A stretch of 14,860 bases of DNA from CAYJFD01 sp964369605. Its GTDB lineage: Bacteria; Bacteroidota; Bacteroidia; Bacteroidales; UBA932. The DNA is taken from assembly GCA_964369605.1 (NCBI GenBank), contig CAYJFD010000041.1, positions 1 to 14,860 on the forward strand, in the 5' to 3' direction. The translations under genes and the position numbers were made by a program. Each line of letters opens with the position of its first letter. Position 1 is the stretch's first letter. Of this stretch, positions 14,455 through 14,860 are shown in pieces. Below the pieces are notes generated by a model that searched no databases, was not told the origin of the DNA, and saw nothing but the letters and a program-made list of their open reading frames with translations.

Positions 14455-14462
14455 CAAAGATA
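14455..14462 (-). promoter_or_regulatory. Putative -7 promoter box of the fimbrillin operon
   Basis: The minus strand reads TATCTTTG (14462-14455), matching TAnnTTTG, 23 bp before the ATG of the first fimbrillin gene. A -33 TTTG is not seen at the expected distance, which fits a promoter needing an activator such as the adjacent AraC-type protein. The implied leader is short, about 15-20 nt. Confidence 0.5.
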
Positions 14463-14512
14463 AAAATGGTGTGATTTTTTACTTTAATATACTATTTGTA
14501 ATACTTAAAATT

Positions 14513-14538
14513 TAAGAATTGCATATATGCGATTCTTA
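14513..14538 (-). terminator. Stem-loop at the end of the AraC-family gene
   Basis: TAAGAATTGC and GCGATTCTTA (14513-14522 and 14529-14538) form a 10-bp stem, one pair being G-U, around ATATAT. It overlaps the stop codon of the regulator gene. On the minus strand it is followed by AATTTTAAG, a weak T-run, so a modest terminator or a regulator-binding inverted repeat are both possible. Confidence 0.4.
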
Positions 14539-14860
14539 TATATATCTCAAATTCGCCGACTTAGCCTTTTGTAAATTTTCTCGATACATCAAGGGAGAAT
14601 ATCCTATTTCTTTTTTAAAAGCACGATAAANNNNNNNNNNTTGACAAAGTTAGAAATCCTACCTCGTCGCATACAGCTTTTATAGGGAGATTAGTCTTCG
14701 CTAAGATTTCAGTAGCCTCTCTAATTCTGTAATAATTTACATAATTAGAAAATGAAAGATTTGCATATTGATTTATAATGCGTGACAGATAAGTCGTATT
14801 TGTTGCAAGATATTCTGACATCGAAACCAAAGATAAGTTCTTATCCTTAAACTTCTGATC
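14536..14860 (-). CDS. AraC-family transcriptional regulator, C-terminal DNA-binding domain (partial, interrupted by assembly gap)
   Basis: Only the double helix-turn-helix domain of an AraC/XylS-type regulator is present. The frame is open from the right edge (DQKFKDKNLSLVSMSEYLAT). It shows the first HTH (SEYLATNTTYLSRIINQYAN), FSNYVNYYRIREATEILAKT, and the second HTH start IKAVCDEVGFLTLS before the N-run. After the N-run a different nominal frame continues with YRAFKKEIGYSPLMYREN and ends at TAA 14538-14536. VGF--LS-F-RAFKK--G-SP--YR is the standard AraC signature, so the two halves belong together. The real gap is probably 3 nt, giving S-T-F-Y, rather than 10. The sensory N-terminal part lies beyond the window. 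Placed directly upstream of the fimbrillin operon on the same strand, it is the likely regulator of that operon. That is inference from position. Confidence 0.85.
14631..14640. other. Assembly gap (10 N) inside the AraC-family gene
   Basis: Ten N bases mark a scaffold join. Conceptual translation on both sides matches one continuous AraC domain if the missing length is 3 nt. The N-run therefore looks like a placeholder that introduces a false frameshift. Confidence 0.95.

Overview
The window looks like an accessory segment of a Bacteroidales chromosome (a Bacteroides, Prevotella or Parabacteroides-like gut or oral bacterium). The evidence is low GC, several Bacteroidetes -7 promoter boxes (TATCTTTG, consensus TAnnTTTG) in front of genes, lipoproteins with Bacteroidetes-style signal peptides, and a run of fimbrillin-type (Mfa/FimA superfamily) surface proteins. 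No housekeeping genes are visible.

Layout from left to right. (1) 1-5388, minus strand: a type I restriction-modification operon read hsdR, small unknown gene, hsdM, hsdS. HsdS runs off the left edge. HsdR closely resembles the EcoR124I (type IC) family. (2) 5429-5537: in front of hsdR lies a previously unnoted relic of a type II-C CRISPR array, made of one nearly full-length 47-49 nt repeat, a 29-nt spacer-sized gap and the conserved 31-nt 5' part of a second repeat. The TATCTTTG boxes inside these repeats are also the best promoter candidates for the hsd operon. A third decayed copy sits at 6823-6862. (3) 5655-6794, plus strand: a lipoprotein with a von Willebrand A domain, lying between the repeat copies. 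(4) 6859-8214, minus strand: a membrane-anchored protein with a C-terminal GNAT acetyltransferase domain. (5) 8261-8718, minus strand: two decayed genes, a DUF1848 N-terminal fragment followed by an ogt-like O6-alkylguanine-DNA methyltransferase that has lost its active site. They look like the remains of a small DNA-repair operon. (6) 8752-9054: a strong intrinsic terminator and a non-coding stretch with large stem-loops. (7) 9055-14431, minus strand: an operon of four fimbrillin-family lipoproteins, the first three fused to a C-terminal FISUMP (TIGR02145-type) domain. (8) 14536-14860, minus strand: the C-terminal end of an AraC-family regulator, broken by a 10-N assembly gap, directly upstream of the fimbrillin operon and a likely candidate to control it.

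How the parts fit: the left half combines defence functions (type I R-M and a CRISPR relic) with two unassigned membrane or surface proteins. The right half is a surface-adhesin or pilus-like locus with its own regulator. The junction between them holds dead genes and repeat remnants, consistent with repeated insertion and deletion at this site. The observations most worth following are the CRISPR relic that appears to serve as the hsd promoter, the conserved small gene inside the hsd operon, the membrane-GNAT fusion, and the fimbrillin-FISUMP tandem array.
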